Below are positions 60,624-64,000 of a stretch of DNA of 64,000 bases, piece by piece. Each line of letters begins with the position of its first letter. The first letter of the stretch is position 1. The stretch comes from CAYYVJ01 sp964475115 (GTDB taxonomy: Bacteria; Bacillota; Clostridia; Lachnospirales; Lachnospiraceae), in NCBI GenBank assembly GCA_964475115.1, contig CAYYVJ010000002.1:1-64000 (forward strand), given 5' to 3'. Both the position numbers and the translations under genes were made by a program. Under the pieces are notes generated by a model. That model did no database searches. It was not told the DNA's origin and saw nothing but the letters and a program-made list of their open reading frames with translations.

Positions 60624-61565
60624 TTATGATTTAGCTTCTTCCACATTAAATAATGCACTTATAAAATCGTCAGGATTAAACTTCTGAAGATCATCAATCT
60701 TTTCACCAATACCAATATACTTAACAGGAATTCCATATTCAGCCTGAATAGCAACAGCGATACCACCTTTTGCAGTCCCGTCTAACTTCGTTATAATGAT
60801 TCCTGTAATATCTGCAACTTCTTTAAATTCTCTTAATTGAGCAAGAGCATTCTGTCCAGTTGTACCATCTAAAACTACAAGCGTTTCTCTATAAGCTTCT
60901 GGATATTCTCTATCAATAATACGATTAATTTTCTTTAATTCTTCCATTAAGTTCTTTTTATTATGAAGTCTTCCAGCTGTATCACATATCAGTACATCTG
61001 TATTTCTTGTTTTAGCTGCAACGATAGCATCATAGATTACTGCTGCGGGATCTGCGCCTTCCTGCTGGGCTATGATACCTACACCAGCACGATTTGCCCA
61101 TTCTGTTAATTGTTCAACAGCTGCTGCACGAAAGGTATCTGCTGCCGCTACAAGAACTTTTTTCCCATCCTCTTTTAAACTACCAGCTAATTTTCCTACA
61201 GAAGTGGTTTTTCCCACACCATTTACACCAATTACTAATACAATGGATTTTTTATCCTCAAAATCATACATACCATCTTCAATATGCATCTGTTCTTTCA
61301 TACTAGTAATCAAAATCTCTTTACATGCACTAGGTTCTTTGATTTTATTTTCTTTTACTTTTTTACGCAAATTTTCAACAATTGCATTTGTAGCATTAAT
61401 ACCGATATCACCCATAATTAATGTTTCTTCGATTTCTTCATAAAAATCTTCATCTATAATAGAAAATCCACTAAAAATGGAATCCATTCCAGAAACAATA
61501 TTATTTCTCGTTTTTGAAAGACCATCTACCAACTTACTAAAAAAGCTTTTTTTATTTTCACTCAT
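60624..61565 (-). CDS. ftsY: SRP receptor FtsY
   Basis: A 313-residue SRP receptor GTPase. NG-domain motifs GVNGVGKTTSVGKLA, AADTFRAAAVEQL, DTAGRLHNKKNLMEEL and TKLDGTAKGG are intact. The acidic A domain of E. coli is absent, as usual in Firmicutes. ATG 61565 follows GGGAAG; it lies 5 bp past smc. Confidence 0.97.
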   Translation of the reverse strand: MSENKKSFFSKLVDGLSKTRNNIVSGMDSIFSGFSIIDEDFYEEIEETLIMGDIGINATNAIVENLRKKVKENKIKEPSACKEILITSMKEQMHIEDGMYDFEDKKSIVLVIGVNGVGKTTSVGKLAGSLKEDGKKVLVAAADTFRAAAVEQLTEWANRAGVGIIAQQEGADPAAVIYDAIVAAKTRNTDVLICDTAGRLHNKKNLMEELKKINRIIDREYPEAYRETLVVLDGTTGQNALAQLREFKEVADITGIIITKLDGTAKGGIAVAIQAEYGIPVKYIGIGEKIDDLQKFNPDDFISALFNVEEAKS

Positions 61566-61570
61566 TACAT

Positions 61571-64000
61571 TCACTTCCCTTCTAAATCATCTTCAATTAA
61601 GTTTACAGAAACTAGAGCCGACACACCTTTTTCTTGCATTGTAATTCCATATAGTCTGTCTGCTGCATTCATAGTTCCTCTTCTATGTGTTATTACAATA
61701 AATTGAGTGTTTTTCGTTAATTTATTTAAATATTTTGCAAATCGAATTACATTTGAATCATCTAGAGCAGCTTCAATTTCATCTAACAAACAGAAGGGAG
61801 ATGGTTTTAGATTCTGAATGGCAAAAAGCAAGGAAATAGCTGTCAAAGCTTTTTCACCACCAGAAAGCTGCATCATGTTTTGAAGCTTCTTCCCTGGAGG
61901 TTGAGATATAATTTTAATCCCTGCATCTAAAATATCTTCATCTTCCATCAATTCAAGAGTTGCTTTACCTCCACCAAATAATTCTTTGAAAACCTTATCG
62001 AATTCAATCTTTATTTCTTGAAACTTTTCCTTAAATTGCTTTCGCATACCAACATCTAAGTCCTCTATTATTTTAAGCAAGGTTTTCTCTGCTTCAATTA
62101 GATCATTATGTTGTATTTCTAAGAAATCAAAACGTTCTGCTACCTCTTTGTAATCTTCAATAGCATTGACATTTACCGTCCCTAATTCTTTGATGTTACC
62201 TTTCAAGGAAGCAATCTTTTTCTTCATTTCGCTAGCATTGGTGAATTCTTCATTCGCGTATTCTTCTGCACCGTGGTAAGTTAATTCATATTCTTCCCAC
62301 ATATAACTTGCGCTAGACGTCAATGTTTCTTCAAGTTTCTCTTTATGATTCGATAGACGAAACACTTCTTTGTCCAGTCCATTTATGACTTCAGATAACT
62401 CTTCTCTTTTTTTATAACTTTCTTTTTGAACTTGAACAAGTCTTTCTTTTTCATTTTGATATTCTTTTAAGGTTTCTCCTAGCTTCTCCCTATAAGAAAC
62501 AGATTCTTCTATTGTTCCCTTAATAGTTTCAATATGGATTTCTTTTTCTTTAATCTCATCCAAATTAGTAGTTTTGTTTGAATTTAACGATACAATTTCT
62601 TCTTTATATTTTTCTATATCCCTGCTAATTCGTTTTATGTTTTCTAGTAAAAAGCTTTCCTTTTGAGATAAACTTACAACTTCCAGCCTTAACTCTTCTG
62701 CTTTTTTACTTTGCTCCGCTTCAATTATTCTTTGTGCTTCAAGCTCTTTTGTATTAAACTTCACTTTATCTTCTAATACTTGGCTTTTTTCTTCACAAAG
62801 TGCTAGCTGTTCTCTAATATCTTCTAATTCTATTTTAATATCAACAACCTGTTGCTCAATCTCCATATTTTCAGACATGAATCTTGTATATTCTTCTTTT
62901 TGAGCTGTATCTTCTTCTATTGCATGGTTTAAATTCATCTTAGCAGTCGTTTGTGCAATATAGGTTTCTTGTTGAGATTCCCTTAATAGTTCTAACTCTT
63001 TTCTATTATTTGCATTAATGGCTTTGTTGACTTCAATTTCCTTTTGTATGGATCTTGATCTTTCTTCAAGTACATTTACACTTTCTTCAAGTTCCTCTAT
63101 TTCTCTTCTTCTTCCTAATAAGTTTCCTGCATTTTTAAAGGCTCCACCTGTCATAGAACCACCAGCATTTAAAAGTTCTCCGTCTAAAGTAACGATACGA
63201 AGAGTATGATTGTATTTTCTAGCAATCAAAAGTGCATGATCAATATCGTCTACAACCAAGATTCTACCAAGTAAATAACTTGCAACCGATTTATATAATA
63301 CATCTACATCTACAAGCTCATTTGCAAACCCAAGTGCACCTTTTTCTGTCAATACTTTATCATTTGTGTAAGTACTCTTTCCATGAATAGAATCTAACGG
63401 TAAAAAAGTGGCCCTTCCAAACTTGTTTTTCTTTAGGTATGCAATTAAATCTTTCGCAGTGTTTTCATTGTCTGTGACAATATTTTGAATACTTCCACCT
63501 AACGCAGTTTCAATGGCAGTTTCATATTTCTTTTCTGTTTTTATGATGTCTGCAACAACACCAATAATTCCTTTTTGTGTTTCTTTTCGTTCCATTACCT
63601 TACGGATACTATTTCCATAACCATCATATCGCTCGGTCAGATTACGCAAAGACTCAAGTCTAGACTTTTCACTATGATACTGTTTGAAGATTTCTGCTCT
63701 ATTTTCTTCTAATTTCAGGTTGATTTCATGAACTCTAGATATCTCTGCAGTATATTCTCTGCCTTTTTCTTCAAGTTCTGCAAGCTTCTTATTGATCTCT
63801 AAAAGCTCTTTTTCCAGACCATCTATGGTCTCCGCTTGCATCGTTTCATTTCTTTTATTTTGTAAAAGTTTCCTATTTAACTCTGCTTTTCTAATTTGAA
63901 TTTGTTCAAGCATCGTTTCATATCTTTGACCCTTTGTCTTAATAAGTGACTTTTCATTAAGCAAATCAATAATTAAGGCTTTATTTTCCTCAATCTCTTT
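61571..64000 (-). CDS. smc: Chromosome segregation protein SMC (5' truncated by window)
   Basis: The C-terminal 809 residues of SMC; the open frame continues to the window edge. Visible parts are the end of the first coiled coil, the hinge (KGIIGVVADIIK, ETALGGSIQNIVTD, FLPLDSI, GGSMTGGAF), the second coiled coil and the C-terminal ATPase head with LSGGEKALTAISLLFAIQ, FCLLDEIEAALDDSN and VITHRRGTM. The N-terminal Walker A head lies outside. Full proteins have about 1,180 residues. smc-ftsY order is the Firmicute standard. Confidence 0.97.
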   Translation of the reverse strand, partial: KEIEENKALIIDLLNEKSLIKTKGQRYETMLEQIQIRKAELNRKLLQNKRNETMQAETIDGLEKELLEINKKLAELEEKGREYTAEISRVHEINLKLEENRAEIFKQYHSEKSRLESLRNLTERYDGYGNSIRKVMERKETQKGIIGVVADIIKTEKKYETAIETALGGSIQNIVTDNENTAKDLIAYLKKNKFGRATFLPLDSIHGKSTYTNDKVLTEKGALGFANELVDVDVLYKSVASYLLGRILVVDDIDHALLIARKYNHTLRIVTLDGELLNAGGSMTGGAFKNAGNLLGRRREIEELEESVNVLEERSRSIQKEIEVNKAINANNRKELELLRESQQETYIAQTTAKMNLNHAIEEDTAQKEEYTRFMSENMEIEQQVVDIKIELEDIREQLALCEEKSQVLEDKVKFNTKELEAQRIIEAEQSKKAEELRLEVVSLSQKESFLLENIKRISRDIEKYKEEIVSLNSNKTTNLDEIKEKEIHIETIKGTIEESVSYREKLGETLKEYQNEKERLVQVQKESYKKREELSEVINGLDKEVFRLSNHKEKLEETLTSSASYMWEEYELTYHGAEEYANEEFTNASEMKKKIASLKGNIKELGTVNVNAIEDYKEVAERFDFLEIQHNDLIEAEKTLLKIIEDLDVGMRKQFKEKFQEIKIEFDKVFKELFGGGKATLELMEDEDILDAGIKIISQPPGKKLQNMMQLSGGEKALTAISLLFAIQNLKPSPFCLLDEIEAALDDSNVIRFAKYLNKLTKNTQFIVITHRRGTMNAADRLYGITMQEKGVSALVSVNLIEDDLEGK

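Noticed and set aside
1..64000. CRISPR arrays, tRNA or rRNA genes, insertion sequences, restriction-modification or toxin-antitoxin modules
   Set aside because: None was recognised on either strand; no regularly spaced repeats, cloverleaf-like sequences or transposase motifs were seen by eye.

Overview
The window is low-GC, AT-rich DNA of a spore-forming Firmicute. Gene order and protein families point to the Clostridia, most likely a Lachnospiraceae member (Clostridium cluster XIVa). The evidence is the rsfS-yqeK-nadD-yhbY-obgE-rpmA-prp-rplU block followed by sseB-like, rng and two radical-SAM-associated genes, the short hisG with hisZ, the ylqF-rnhB-ylqG-ylqH-yraN tail, and spore genes (ylbJ, a CotA-like laccase). 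This genus-level placement is inference; no rRNA or tRNA gene is present in the window.

Nearly all genes run on the minus strand. Plus-strand exceptions are the tyrosine recombinase, cotA-like and lexA genes (9.7-13.6 kb), ylbJ (41.4-42.3 kb) and prs (49.6-50.8 kb). Layout: 0-1.8 kb is a decaying accessory edge (broken XRE regulator, orphan DUF5131 gene, doubly deleted nfo). 1.9-4.1 kb is the peroxide-defence pair ahpC-ahpF under a Fur/PerR-type operator. 4.1-6.8 kb is purE with a PEPCK-like DUF4914 gene. 7-9.6 kb carries a CDF metal transporter, a short RpoD-like sigma factor and a zinc-ribbon protein. 9.7-13.7 kb carries the recombinase, the laccase and the divergent SOS pair yneA/lexA. 13.7-22.3 kb is the Obg/ribosomal-protein/RNase G block. 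22.4-28.7 kb holds pepT, a small membrane protein, a heterodimeric ABC exporter and a VanY-type carboxypeptidase. 28.8-34.6 kb is a histidine operon (hisZ-G-D-B-A-IE) lacking hisC, hisH and hisF. 34.6-42.3 kb holds recU, two pseudouridine synthases, an SDR, cell-wall genes, pepD and ylbJ. 42.4-49.5 kb is coaD-rsmD-ftsA-like-coaE-polA. 49.6-51.2 kb is prs convergent with yraN. 51.2-64 kb is the ylqH-ylqG-rnhB-rbgA-lepB-rplS-trmD-rimM-khpA-rpsP-ffh-ylxM block with ilvA, ftsY and a 5'-truncated smc.

The informational genes act together: translation (L21, L27, L19, S16, RimM, TrmD, RsmD, RsfS, Obg, RbgA, YhbY), protein export (Ffh, FtsY, LepB), chromosome maintenance (SMC, PolA, RecU, RnhB, LexA), and cofactor or amino-acid supply (NadD, CoaD, CoaE, Prs, His, IlvA). 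Many canonical TTGACA/TATAAT promoters, intrinsic terminators and an L21-type leader can be read directly.

No CRISPR array, prophage, insertion sequence or obvious new defence or biosynthetic system was seen. The items most worth a second look are the catalytically dead HisA/HisF-like domain on HisI-HisE, the DUF4914 PEPCK-like protein beside purE, the FtsA-like protein with a long extra C-terminus, the laccase in a presumed anaerobe, the orphan DUF5131 protein, and a possible leader peptide before purE.
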